A DNA stretch of 64,000 nucleotides from Schistocephalus solidus (GCA_017591395.1 WEDG01000725.1:186001-250000), one strand, 5' to 3'; counted from the first letter of the stretch, positions 46,629 to 56,139 are shown. Numbers and translations: made by a program. The notes: generated by a model from the letters alone, not told the origin.

Positions 46629-47752
46629 TCACCTCCGAATCACCTGACTCCATGTCCTGCACTTAATAATTTCAGAAATTATTTACCCGATTATTCTCTG
46701 GAGTCCATATACCAGAAACCGCATAGAGAACGCTGGGGTACCCACTGAGGAGCCGAACCCCTTGTTGCTGTGTCACACAGCAGCAGAAACATCGGCGAAA
46801 CACGTGTCTGGGCTTTTAGCTTGTATCTATGTCGGAAGTACGGTATAACGTCTTTGTAATATAAGATTCATACTACTTGTAAAAATACTTGTTTGTAGAA
46901 TGGGCATTACGTGGTTATTCCACAGTGGTTGATTGTCTTCAACCCAAATGTTCATTGAAATTTCGGTTCTGACCCTAAAAAGTCATCTCCAAATCACCTG
47001 ACTCCATGTCCTGCACTTAATAATTTCAGAAATTATTTACCCGATTTTTCTCTGGAGTCCATATACCAGAAACCGCATAGAGAACGCTGGGGGACCCACT
47101 GAGGAGCCGAACCCCTCGTTGCTATGTCACACAGCAGCAGAAACATAGGCGAAACACGTTTCTGGGCTTTTAGTTAGTATATATGTCGGAAGTACGGTAT
47201 AACGTCTTTGTCATATAAGATTCATACTACTTGTAGTACAACTTGTTTGTAGAATGGGCATTACGTGGTTATTCCACAGTGGTTGATTGTCTTCGACCCA
47301 AATGTTCATTGAAATTTCGGTTCTGCCCCTAAAAAGTCATCTCCGAATCACCTGACTCCATGTCCTGCACTTAATAATTTCAGAAATTATTTACCCGATT
47401 ATTTTCTGGAGTCCATATACCAGAAACCGCATAGAGAACGCTGGGGGACCCACTGATGAGCCGAACCCCTCGTTGCTGTGTCACACAGCAGCAGAAACAT
47501 CGGCGAAACACGTGTCTGGGCTTTTAGTTAGTATCTATGTCGGAAGTATGGTATAACGTCTTTGTCATACAAGATTCATACTACTTGTAGTACTACTTGT
47601 TTGTAGAATGGGCATTACGTGGTTATTCCACAGTGGTTGATTGTCTTCGACCCAAATGTTCATTGAAATTTCGGTTCTGACCCTAAAAAGTCATCTCCGA
47701 ATCACCTGACTCCATATCCTGCACTTAATAATTTCAGAAATTATTTACCCGA
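46629..47752 (+). repeat. 354-bp satellite, about three units
   Basis: CACCTGACTCCAT recurs at 46641, 46995, 47349 and 47703, an exact period of 354 bp each time. Units carry the conserved AATTTCAGAAATTATTTACC palindromic segment, AACCGCATAGAGAACGCTGG, CACACAGCAGCAGAAACAT and TGGGCATTACGTGGTTATTC. Similarity between units is very high, with only scattered substitutions, so amplification or homogenisation was recent. No coding potential is seen. Confidence 0.9.
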
Positions 47753-47770
47753 TATATATATATATATATT
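47753..47770. repeat. (TA)n tract at satellite/SINE junction
   Basis: The satellite unit breaks off within TTTACCCGAT and passes into alternating TA, after which the first SINE unit begins at 47771. Confidence 0.9.
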
Positions 47771-48596
47771 GGGGCTTGAGAGTTAGCCCCAAGGCACAAC
47801 GGGACGAGTGAGTCCTGTAACCTCTAGGTGAGCGCCTAACTACCATTGTTAATATTCCTGATTGTAAACGGCAAGACAATGAGCTCGTGGCGCAGTGGGT
47901 AGAGCGTTAAACTTCTGCCCAACAAGGTAGCGATTTCGAGCCTCGGGCGCCGCAGCGCTTGGGGTTGGGTATGGCTAGCTGATGACGACTAAAATTCCAG
48001 AAATGGCCATTCCATTCTCCCTTGTCTTTGTCAGTCATGTTATTCGGCCTATATTCTAAGCTGCATTGCGGCTGCTGACGGGGCTTGAGAGTAAGCCCCA
48101 AGGCACAAAAGGATAAGTGAGTCCTGTAACCGATCGGTGAGCGCCCAACTACCATTGGTTATATTCCCGATCAAAACTGGCAAGACAACGAGTTCGTGGC
48201 GCAGTGGGTAGAGCGTTGGAACTCTGCCCAACAAGGTCGCGAGTTCGAGCCTCGGGTGCCGCAGCGACTGTTGTTGGATATGGCTGGCTGATGACGGCTA
48301 ATAAGCCAGAAATGGGCTTTCCATTCTCCCTTGTCTTTTCGGTCATGTTATTCTGCCTATATCCTAGGCTGCCTTACGGCTGCTCATGGGGCTTCAGAAT
48401 TAGCCCCAAGGCACAAAGGGACGAGTGAGTCCTGTAACTAATCGGTGAGCGCCAACTACTATTGTTAATATTCCCGATCGAAACCGGCAAGACAACGAGC
48501 TCGTGGTGCAGTGGGTAGAGCGTTGGACTTCTGCCCAAAAAGGTCTCGAGTTCGAGCCTCGGGCGGCGCAGTGCCTGGGGTTGGGTATGGCTGTTA
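47771..48596 (+). mobile_element. Head-to-tail SINE array, units 1-3
   Basis: Units start with GGGGCTTGAGAGTTAGCCCC-type sequence at 47771, 48080 and 48388 (periods 309 and 308 bp). Each has GACGAGTGAGTCCTGTAAC, GGTGAGCGCC, then the tRNA-like head. The A box is GTGGCGCAGTGGGTAGAGCG, the anticodon arm GTTGGACTTCTGCCCAAC, and the B box CGAGTTCGAGCCTCGGG. The body is GGCTGGCTGATGACGGCTAA and AAGCCAGAAATGGCC. The head is closest to an Arg(UCU)-type tRNA by its TTGGACTTCT core. Unit 3 is cut at 48596 by PLE-D. Frames seen in this stretch are not genes. Confidence 0.9.
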
Positions 48597-48714
48597 CCCC
48601 AGGTCGTCGTCAGACTTGTGGTTAGTGTGCAAAAAACAATTTAAATTTAACACGTGCCGGAAAAAATCGATATCGATTACTCATTCTTGCCAATTGTTGT
48701 CATTTGGGGTGTAT

Positions 48715-49170
48715 TTCCATTTTCATTGACTCTCTCTTCTTTACACTTTCTTTCAGGTTGCCGTACACATGGTCCAATTCGATGTGTCGGTTAATGCATG
48801 AATTATCTGAGAAAATAGCCTCAAAAAATTATCGGCCTTTCTTAGATGGACAAGAGGCAACAATGCGGGTATTGTCCCAAGCAAATTTGTGTCCAGTTTC
48901 TAGCATATGCTTAGCAACTTGAGACAAGTGGTCTCGCCTCCTTACTGCCAATTGATGTTCATGTATGCGCGTGGAGGCTGACTTTCCTGTCTGACCACAG
49001 TACACCGCATTGCAGCTGTTACATGGTATCTTGTATACGACTTCTTTTTTATCTAAATAGCCAACCCTATTCTTAGGGTGTACAAAGCTGATTTCGTAGT
49101 GTAGTCGTTGGTTTGTGCGCCACTTGGATTTGATGTTTCCGCAGGTGCCTTTCAACGAGTTCAGACACAT
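48715..49170 (-). pseudogene. PLE-D GIY-YIG endonuclease
   Basis: The 113-codon frame 49170-48829 reads HPKNRVGYLDKKEVVYKIPC, NSCNAVYCGQTGKSASTRIH, EHQLAVRRRDHLSQVAKHML, ETGHKFAWDNTRIVASC and SKKGR, then a stop. After the stop FFEAIFSDNSCINRHIELDH continues to about 48740. The C-X2-C, YCGQTG, catalytic Arg and the two His of the CCHH set are all present, making this one of the best-preserved nuclease cores here. A UAA after SKKGR removes the segment with the catalytic Glu. Confidence 0.85.
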
Positions 49171-49995
49171 TCTTGATGTACGGAAGTGTTCGCCAGTTCT
49201 TTGATTTTGGCGCTTGACCGGAACAATCTAATTCCTTGTCTTTTACTTTTTCTTTAAACTTCTGTCGTCTCATGCATCGACGTATAAATTCTCTTGGATA
49301 ACCATTTCTGCAAAATAGTTTGAATAAAAAACTGAGTTCGTTTTGGTAGAGTTCATTATCAGAAGAGTGCGTTTTAGCTCGATTGAGTAGGCTGTTAACA
49401 GTAACCCGCTTGTGAGCAATAGGGTGGTTGCTCTGGTAATGCAGGATAATTTCCGCATAAGCTTCCTTGCGGTTAACCGATGTTTGAAATGTCCCGTCAG
49501 TCATACACTGTACGAGAACATCAAGAAATGGGATTTTACAGTCAACTTCTCTTTCGAGCGTGAAGGTGATACCTGGAAACGTTGAGTTTATAAGGCTTTG
49601 CAGTCTTTCTAGTTGATCCTTTTTTACGATAACAAACGTGTCATCCACGTTGCGAACCCATAATTTGGGGTTAACTAGTGGTAAGGCTGTAGCTTCTAAT
49701 TTTTGCACAGTTACTTCAGCCAAGAAGCCAGAGATAGGTGAACCCATAGGGGCTCCCTTAAGCTGTTTGTAGCATCCTTGTTAGAAGGAAAATTTGTTTC
49801 CAGGCATAGATCCAAGAGTTCCAGTAAGGCAGATACAGAAACATCCATGTCATAAGACTGGAGTAATTCTTCTGTGTTTTGCCTTGCCAAATCTATTGGT
49901 ATGGATGCGAAAAGAGAGACAACATCGAAAGATACACTTATTTCATCTTCTGCAATCTGGAGTCCTCACAATATGTTCAGAAATTCATCATAAAT
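49073..49995 (-). pseudogene. PLE-D reverse transcriptase
   Basis: From about 49995: EFLNILxGLQIAEDE (TGA where Arg is expected), then motif A SVSFDVVSLFASIPIDLARQ, LLQSYDMDVSVSALLELLDL and CLETNFPSNKD. After a frameshift near 49755, the 224-codon frame 49747-49073 starts at motif B MGSPISGFLAEVTVQKLE. Motif C is RNVDDTFVIVK (Tyr to Asn), followed by KIPFLDVLV, HPIAHKRVTVNSLLNRAKTH, FCRNGYPREFI and NWRTLPYIKNVSELVERHL. RT fingers upstream of motif A are missing. Only two or three lesions make it the youngest-looking PLE in the window. Confidence 0.9.
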
Positions 49996-50087
49996 TCATA
50001 ATGCGTAATAAATTTAAATATTGTTTCCCAAAGAACGTATTTGTTTCGAATTATATTCTTGGGAGAACTATTTTCCAATAGATACGT

Positions 50088-50317
50088 ATGACTTACGATC
50101 GCGAAGTTTTGCTACAATCTAGACGATGGGAAAAGTGTGCAATATGCGAAAATATTACGCAGGAACAGTTATCGTTTTTACATCGATGCCGAAAAATGAA
50201 GATTTGGTCCAAGTCTATCCAAATTAATCCTGCCATAAAAATACCCAAGGATATCAGATTGCAAATCGTTATGGACAAAGCATGCTCGGCGCGTTCATTT
50301 CAAATGCTTACTACAGA
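50088..50317 (+). pseudogene. PLE N-terminal region, inverted relative to PLE-D RT
   Basis: Frame 50088-50348 (86 codons): RRWEKCAICENITQEQLSFL, HRCRKMKIWSKSIQIN and IKIPKDIRLQIVMDKA. The pattern (Leu-x-Phe-Leu-x-x-Cys followed by a basic segment, Ile/Pro-rich stretch and a helix) is the conserved N-terminal motif preceding the RT in PLE proteins. The last codons run into the SINE. The Met at 50088 need not be the native start. Read with the minus-strand RT, it fits an inverted 5' piece of one insertion. An independent plus-strand fragment is the alternative. Confidence 0.65.
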
Positions 50318-51835
50318 CTACTGCCTTACGGCTGCTGGCGGGGCTTGAGAGTTAGCCCCAAGGCACAACGGGACGAGTGAGTCCTGTAACCGATCGGTGA
50401 GCACCCAACTACCATTGTTAATGTTCCCGATCGAAACCGGCCAGACAACGAGCTCGTGGCACAGTGGGTAGAGCGTTGGACTTCTGCTAAACAAGGTAGC
50501 GAATTCGAGCCTCGGGCGCTGCAGCGCCTGGGGTTGGGTATGGCTGGCTGATGACGGCTTATAATCCAGAAATGGTCATTTCCGTCTCCCATGTCTTTTT
50601 CGGTTCTTCCTTATCAACATATACTACACGTCGCTAAAAGACCACCTGCAAGTGCGCTTAAGTTAGCCCCAGGGCATAACGGGACATACATGTTTCTAAA
50701 GTGGATCGGTGAACCACAATATCTCATCATACACCCGATAGCAACTGAAAAAAACGGGCCTGTGTCTCAGTGTTATTGCGTCGGACTCAAATACAATACT
50801 CGCACGTTCGAATTCCAGGTGGTCCACACTTGGAATTGGGTACGACTGGTTGAATACGGTTTATAAGCCAGAAATGGCCCTTCACGTCTCCCTTCTCTTC
50901 GTCAGTTCCATCCAATCAGCAAATGCTACACATTGCTATGCAACCGCCTGCGAGGGCTCCGAACTGAGCTGAAGGGCATAGCGGATCATAAAGGTTACTT
51001 AAGCAGATCGGTGACCTACTATTTCTCATCATATTTTCAATCGCATCTGACAAAACAGCGGGCCCGTGGGTCAATGGTAGACCGTTAGATTCAAACGAAT
51101 CCCAGGTGGTCCAAACTTGAGATTGGGTATGACTGGCTGATGACGGCTAAAAAGCTAGAAATGGCCATTCCGGTCTCCCTTGTCTTTGTCGGTTCCACTT
51201 TGTCAACATATGCTACACGTCGCTATGTGACCACCTGCGAGGTCTCTAAAGTTAGATCCAGGGCACAACGGAACATACATGTTCCTTAAGCAGATCGGTG
51301 AGCCAAACCCTTTTATCATATTCCAAAATGCAACTGAAAAAACAACAGGCCCGTGGCACAATGGTAGAGCGTTCGAATAAATAACCAAAGATTGTGGATT
51401 CCAATCCCAGCTGTTCCACACTTGGATTTGGAATGACTGGTTGATGATTGCTTATATGCCAGTAATGGCCATTCCCGTCTCCCTGGTCGTTGTGGGTTCT
51501 TCATTATGAAAATATACTAAATATCGCTATGCGACCGAATTCGAGCGCCTTAAGGTGATTTCAGGTTAAAACGGAACATATATGTTCCATAAGCAGATCG
51601 TTGCGCCACACATTATCATAATATTTCAGATCACAACCTACAAAAGAACGGGTCCGTGCCTTACTTTGTAAATCGCTCGACTCAATTTCCAATTTTTGCG
51701 TGTTCGAAGCCCAGGTGGCCCACACTGGGGATTGGATATGACTGGCTGATGACGGCTTATAAGCCATAAATAGTCATTTCCATCTCCTTTGTCTTTGTAA
51801 GTCCAACCTTACCAACATATGCTGATGAACTTCAG
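50318..51835 (+). mobile_element. SINE array continued, about five increasingly diverged units
   Basis: After PLE-D the array resumes. A unit starting at 50340 (GGGGCTTGAGAGTTAGCCCC) is nearly identical to units 1-3. The following units near 50650, 50950, 51238 and 51540 keep GGCACAACGG-like, CAGATCGGTGA, CCGTGGCACAATGGTAGAGCG, a B-box-like segment (GATTCCAATCCCAG at about 51397) and GACTGGCTGATGACGGCTTA blocks with growing divergence. Spacing stays close to 300 bp. No proteins are encoded; frames such as 50591-50866 are incidental. Confidence 0.8.
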
Positions 51836-51839
51836 TTCG

Positions 51840-52386
51840 GTGAATTGGTTATGACCAATTTGATAGACCTAGTGTGTGGACTGTCTACTTCGTACTCGAG
51901 CGCATGTTTGTGTTTCCAGTCCCAGCTGGTAGTCAGGGTTATGATTGGTTGAATGAAGGCAGAATAAGCCCGAAACAGACTGTATAAATCTCTTCATATT
52001 CTCTGTCGTGTCTTCTCTCTGCAATTATAACTTGTCCGACTTCGGCCGGGTAATTGGTTGCCTGTTCGTGACCTTTGCCACCCATACGGAGCTTGTTTGC
52101 TTCGGGAAGCCAGTAGATCGGTATGCTTCTATTCCTGTTTGAATAAATATCTGATCTGCAGCGACAGAGAATGACAGGTGGTGAGGCACTGATGGACTTC
52201 GTTTTTATGAAGTGCTTATGACCCATTTGCTAGACCCAGTGTGTGCACGGTCTAAACCGTGCTCGAGCGCAGGTTTGTGTTTCCAGTCCGATCTGGTAGT
52301 CAGGTTTATGATTGGCTAAATGAAAGCAGAATAAGTCCGAAACAGACTGTGTCAATCTACCCATATTCTCTGTCACGTCTCCTCTC

Positions 52387-52388
<2 letters not shown>
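51840..52388 (+). repeat. 367-bp direct duplication of diverged SINE-like sequence
   Basis: Two copies: CGAGCGCATGTTTGTGTTTCC at 51897 and CGAGCGCAGGTTTGTGTTTCC at 52264, and CGAAACAGACTG at 51971 and 52338, all 367 bp apart. A TTTCCAGTCCCAGCTGG segment and TATGATTGGTTGAATGAAGG correspond to the B box and body of the neighbouring SINEs, so this is an old derivative at the right end of the array. A 51.99-52.2 kb segment lies between the copies. Confidence 0.7.

Positions 52389-52389
<1 letters not shown>

Positions 52390-52440
<51 letters not shown>
52390..52440. repeat. (TA)25 microsatellite
   Basis: An uninterrupted alternating TA tract of about 50 bp between the last SINE-like unit and the 3' end of the minus-strand PLE-E. 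The short peptide frames through it are artefacts. Confidence 0.97.
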
Positions 52441-52442
<2 letters not shown>

Positions 52443-52716
52443 AGAAGAAAAGGCGATCTCAGGGTTGAATGGTGTATTTTCCTGATGTTTCAAAAGCATA
52501 CAAGCTTCCATCGTCGGAGGTGAGTATCGTACCGCGTCTCACAGTATTTATAGGGGGTGATAGCCATTTTGTAGCACAGGGTTGATTGTACGGGTTTACG
52601 TTAACAGTGTTAACTATAGAAGGACGGGGTGGGGGATTCCTTAATTGGCTTTGCCGTTCTTTGCCTGCATACACACAGGAAGTGGGGTGAAGAATGGGGG
52701 TAGGAGGAAATTGCTG

Positions 52717-53517
52717 TCAGTTGACATGTCTCTCGTTGAGGGGGGCGGCCATTGTCTGGGTCCGCATTGACCTTAATTGGTGCCCTGGGTTGATAGTCCT
52801 GTTTGTGTCCTGAGTGCATGTCTCCTCGTCTGTCGGCGTAATAATTGATGCGGCGGTAATCATCAATGCGCTTTCGTCAGCCACGAATTGTGGCGTGGTT
52901 AGGTGCATATCCGTCCTAGGTTCTCTCGCAGTGGAATTCACGTTTGGCCTAATTCCGTGTTTGCTCTTACGTTCGATGAGCTGCGCCCGAAAGGCCTGGT
53001 AGGCTGCCCGAAAGGCGACCCAACGGTTGATTGACGTAGGCTCCGTGTGCCAGGCTTCGATTGTTTCCCTGGTTACACGGTAATTTCCTCGACCCAAGAT
53101 TTCCACGTTTTGGAAGGTGAACGTGTGCCCAGAGTTTGCACAGTGTTCCGCCACCAGGGACAATGGGTCCATTCTCCTCACTGCCAACACGTGTTCGGTA
53201 ACACGGGTCTGCAACCGCTTCCCTGTCTCTCCGGCGTAGTTAACTTCACAGGAGTCACATTGGATCCGGTAGATGATGTTTGACGTCTCACCTCGTGGAA
53301 GGGGAGCTTTCGGTCTCATAATTAGATTCCGAATGGTTGAATCCGTTCGATGGGCGATTCCGATCCCCAGCGGTCTGAGGAGGCGGGAAACTGCCTCAGA
53401 GACGCCGTCAATGTATGGCAGTGCACGCCAGACTTTTGGCTGTTCTGTTACCAGATTTTGTCTTGGTTTGGCCAGCCTGCTGCGCTCAATGAAGTCACGA
53501 GGGTATCCGTTGGCCAT
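52717..53517 (-). pseudogene. PLE-E GIY-YIG endonuclease with C-terminal extension
   Basis: Frame of 266 codons without a stop, the longest in the window. Residues 3-10 NGYPRDFI end the RT. Residues 30-56 are the linker WRALPYIDGVSEAV and LLRPLGIGIAHR. Residues 81-155 are the nuclease: IIYRIQCDSC (C-X2-C at 87-90), NYAGETGKRLQTRVTEH (catalytic Arg 105), AEHCANSGHTF (His 125 and 131) and RGNYRVTRETIEAWHT (Glu near 152-154). From 165 on is a Thr-rich tail of unknown role. All expected catalytic and CCHH residues can be seen, so this domain may be chemically intact, though its RT partner is broken. Listed as pseudogene because the full ORF is interrupted. Confidence 0.85.
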
Positions 53518-53559
53518 GAAAAGGTGCTGGAGGTAGCGGAGTTCTACCCTTTTGTCGTC

Positions 53560-53990
53560 CGACTCGCTGCGATGTGTTTATGCCCTTCTATAGAGAGTTC
53601 GCACACAGCTGCGTTTGTGGCACAACGGGTGCTTACTGTGGTAACTTAGGATTTGGCGTGTGTTGGTCGCCTTCCTATAAACCGTACTTTTTATGGGCCC
53701 GTTGGATTTTCGATGGACAGGAACATCCAGGAATGGCAGTTGGTTGTTAATTTCGGCCTCCATTGTGAATTGGATGTCCGGGAAGACGGAATTCAGGACG
53801 CTATGGAATTCTTAGATCATTTCTCGTTTGATGATGACGAAGGTATCGTCGACGTATCGTGTCCAAAACGTTGGCCAGTAGTTTGCGAAAACTGCAGGAC
53901 TATGGTTATTTTGTTGCCGAAAAAGTCTGCGTCCCTTTTATTTTCTCAGAATGGGATATTTCTAAAGGCCGTCTGTTCAAAAGGAACCCA
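53560..53990 (-). pseudogene. PLE-E reverse transcriptase, broken
   Basis: Motif C is well preserved (FWTRYVDDTFVIIKREMI, at about 53870-53815) and is followed by a stop. Then come FHSVLNSVFPDIQFTMEAEI, NNQLPFLDVPVHRKSNGPIK, YRKATNTRQILSYHSKHPLC and HKRSCVRTLYRRA to another stop. The region upstream (53990-53880) has an isolated VLQ expected after motif B, but GSPIS is unreadable. Motif A and the fingers are not found. A frame change separates it from the nuclease ORF. Confidence 0.8.
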
Positions 53991-54090
53991 GCTAGCTGGC
54001 TACGAGCCGCTCATTTTATGTCTGATCCCTACGTCAGGTAAATTTGTCGGACTCAGGCATGATCATCTTCGGCTCTTGACCATTGTTAAT

Positions 54091-56050
54091 TAAAACTGAT
54101 CTGTGCTGACACTCGAGGCTTCGAGCAAACACGTTAAAAATAGGCCCAACTAAACGCAGAGCTCAGTCCAGATTGCGAGACTCGAAAAAAACGATTATAT
54201 TTTGTCAAGGAGTCTTTTTTTATAGATTTTTTAGGGGAACTGTTGGGCCGATAAGTGGAGCTTTGATCATCAGTCGAGTATCAAATCTAGTCCAGCATAT
54301 GCTAGAACTTATTGCTTTCGGTCCTAATGATGACGCCTCGTAAACCTGGGGGCCTACTAAGCGCGAACTCGGCAGCCGGATCCCTTAACCGCGTGCGGCG
54401 CTACTGCCTCAGCTTGACTGCTTCGTGATACCGATCGATATTTTGCTCTTCACTGATTGGCTGGATTTGAACGGGGCTCAAGTACACTCCTACCCCACGC
54501 GGGCATAATAACTGAATTACGGCGTGTTAAGAGACGTTCGCCGAGCTGAAATGCCTGTACTCTGCCGGCTAGAGTGCATTATAGTCTGTGATGCTGACGA
54601 GACCGAAAGTTCAGGTTACTACATATATTGCCCTAGTGACCACGCGTTCGTCTTCGTTGCAAAGAGAACGTGGGAATCACATAGTCCCGTCAATTCGTAA
54701 CTAAATCTATTACTGATTACCACACTTCGTTGTTGAAGATAGGCCATAGCCATTAGCAACTGCGGTGCCCTCTCGGTGTGTGCAATAGAACTACGATAGG
54801 AAAGAACGCTTAAAAACCAAGTTTCGCCTTCGACAGCAACTGCTTAAAGACGCTCTTCAACATGCTGCAGTAGCTCGGACGACAGAGCCTCTGTGGATAA
54901 TGTTGCAAACAAATACTGCAGATTGACTATTCAATTTTTTATGGCCGTCAACCACTTATGCTCTTTTTAAGTAAAGACTTGATGATTCCGCACACCCTGT
55001 AATATAGCATAAATGCTGTGGTGGCATGGAAACGCACCATAATGGAAGTAGCCATCTGGCCAGCTACTTACAGCCTGCAGTTTTCAGGTACAATCGAATC
55101 AAGAAGATCAGGAAACCAGCGAACTCGGGTGAGCATTTTGCTCTTATTTGCCGCACCACATGAGTTAAATGCCTGTATAAGAGACAACGCGGATGAAATC
55201 TGGCGTCGCAGATGTGCGGACAAAGAACGGTTGTGTGTGTGTGTGTGTAACGTAGATATAAGCTCTTACAAGTCGCCACTCATCCTTCCGCGAAGGATTG
55301 TTTATATGTTATTCCCGTCGCCAGGTTAATTGCAAGAGCGAAGAGTGGGACAACTTTGTGCTGCAGATCTGATAAGAACCCCCCTCGGTCAGCAGACGCA
55401 TTGATCTGCCAGCAGCGGGCTTGTGTCGCTGACTGTCTATTGTCCGTACCGCCCAGTGAAATGTCATGTATCTTGCGGCTATTTCGTAATCTCGGGCGAT
55501 GAACTACTGTGTAGACCGGGACAGCCAACTGAATAAATTGAGTATATAGGCATTAGGCGGATAATTTTACTGCCTAATTAGGCAAATGTACTTCGACCGT
55601 TTAGCTGCCTTCCTGATCTAAATGCACTATTCTTTAGAGTGTAATTAAAATTGCTGCCCGATGGAAACATTCACATGCGACTCTGTATGCTTCCCTATCT
55701 TGTGTGACCAAGACGGATGGTGACCTTGTAAGAGATATTTTTTTAAAGCCTGGCTTCTCTACCCCCAACCTTCTTCAATAAAATGGCTTAAAAACTAATT
55801 TGGCTTAAAAATGTCCACTTATTTAGATAAGGTAGGCCGAGTGTCATCCTCTGGAAGCCTAGATATTGAGCATACGTTCATCTGGTAGTGCAATCATCGC
55901 AACTCCTAAAGTTAAAACTCTTGCATTCTCATTGTTTAGGCGGATGTGTCCGAGTCGGTCGTATGATACAGAAATGCTCAAAAATTAGAAAATATAAAAC
56001 ATGACATGCAAGGTCTTTCTGACGATTCATTTCATCCGCGTGTGAAAGCT
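54091..56050. other. No recognisable gene; (GT)n at 55231-55248
   Basis: A mixed-composition interval. A 103-codon plus frame (55018-55329) and an 82-codon minus frame (55280-55528) have no recognised motif. The segment 54340-54500 is relatively GC-rich. No retroelement protein was found. Confidence 0.4.
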
Positions 56051-56139
56051 CGACGGCCTTGGTAGGATTCGAACCCACGCAAGCAAGGGGAAGGCTTTAG
56101 TTCAGCCAACGCTGTAACCAACTAAGCTACGAGGCATCC
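56051..56139 (-). mobile_element. Class-II tRNA-like sequence (SINE head or pseudo-tRNA)
   Basis: On the minus strand: GGGATGCCTCGTAGCTTAGT, then GGTTACAGCGTTGGCTGAAC, TAAAGCCTTCCCCTTGCTTG and CGTGGGTTCGAATCCTACCA. It has a D arm, a GGCT/AGCC anticodon stem with a 7-nt loop, a long variable segment typical of class-II (Ser/Leu) tRNAs and a paired T arm. The universal U33 is A and the acceptor stem is imperfect, so it is not a functional tRNA. A second copy faces it at 56250. Confidence 0.6.

Larger units (their letters stand above)
48597..50317 (-). mobile_element. Penelope-like element D inserted in the SINE array, with inverted 5' part
   Basis: The SINE body is interrupted at 48596 (after GTTGGGTATGGCTG) and resumes at about 50318 (CTGCCTTACGGCTGCTGG), with about 100 bp of SINE missing. 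Between them lies a PLE: nuclease and RT on the minus strand (48715 to about 49995) and an N-terminal PLE motif on the plus strand (about 50088-50315). This arrangement is expected of 5' inversion (twin priming). All coding parts have lesions. Confidence 0.8.
52441..54090 (-). mobile_element. Penelope-like element E
   Basis: On the minus strand: RT remnant (about 54000-53560), long nuclease ORF (53517-52717), 3' untranslated region and a terminus with GACGATGGAAGC, TTTTGAAACATCAGG and AAAATACACC (52520-52475). The terminus has the same plan as PLE-A (GATGG block, GAAAC-x-TCAGG, A-rich). The 3' end abuts the (TA)n tract. The 5' end near 54090 is approximate. Confidence 0.75.

Noticed and set aside
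47907..48729. Series of 60-80-codon frames in the SINE array as a repeated gene family.
   Set aside because: They follow the SINE unit period and cover tRNA-like head and body on either strand; no protein motif is present.
47771..51835. CRISPR-like array because of regular direct repeats.
   Set aside because: Units are about 300 bp, contiguous without unique spacers, carry pol III boxes and lie in a eukaryotic repeat context.
52259..52511. Peptides with long Tyr-Ile repeats.
   Set aside because: Direct translation of the (TA)25 microsatellite.
56051..56139. Functional tRNA gene on the minus strand.
   Set aside because: U33 is replaced by A, the acceptor stem is imperfect and the sequence is shared with another defective copy nearby.
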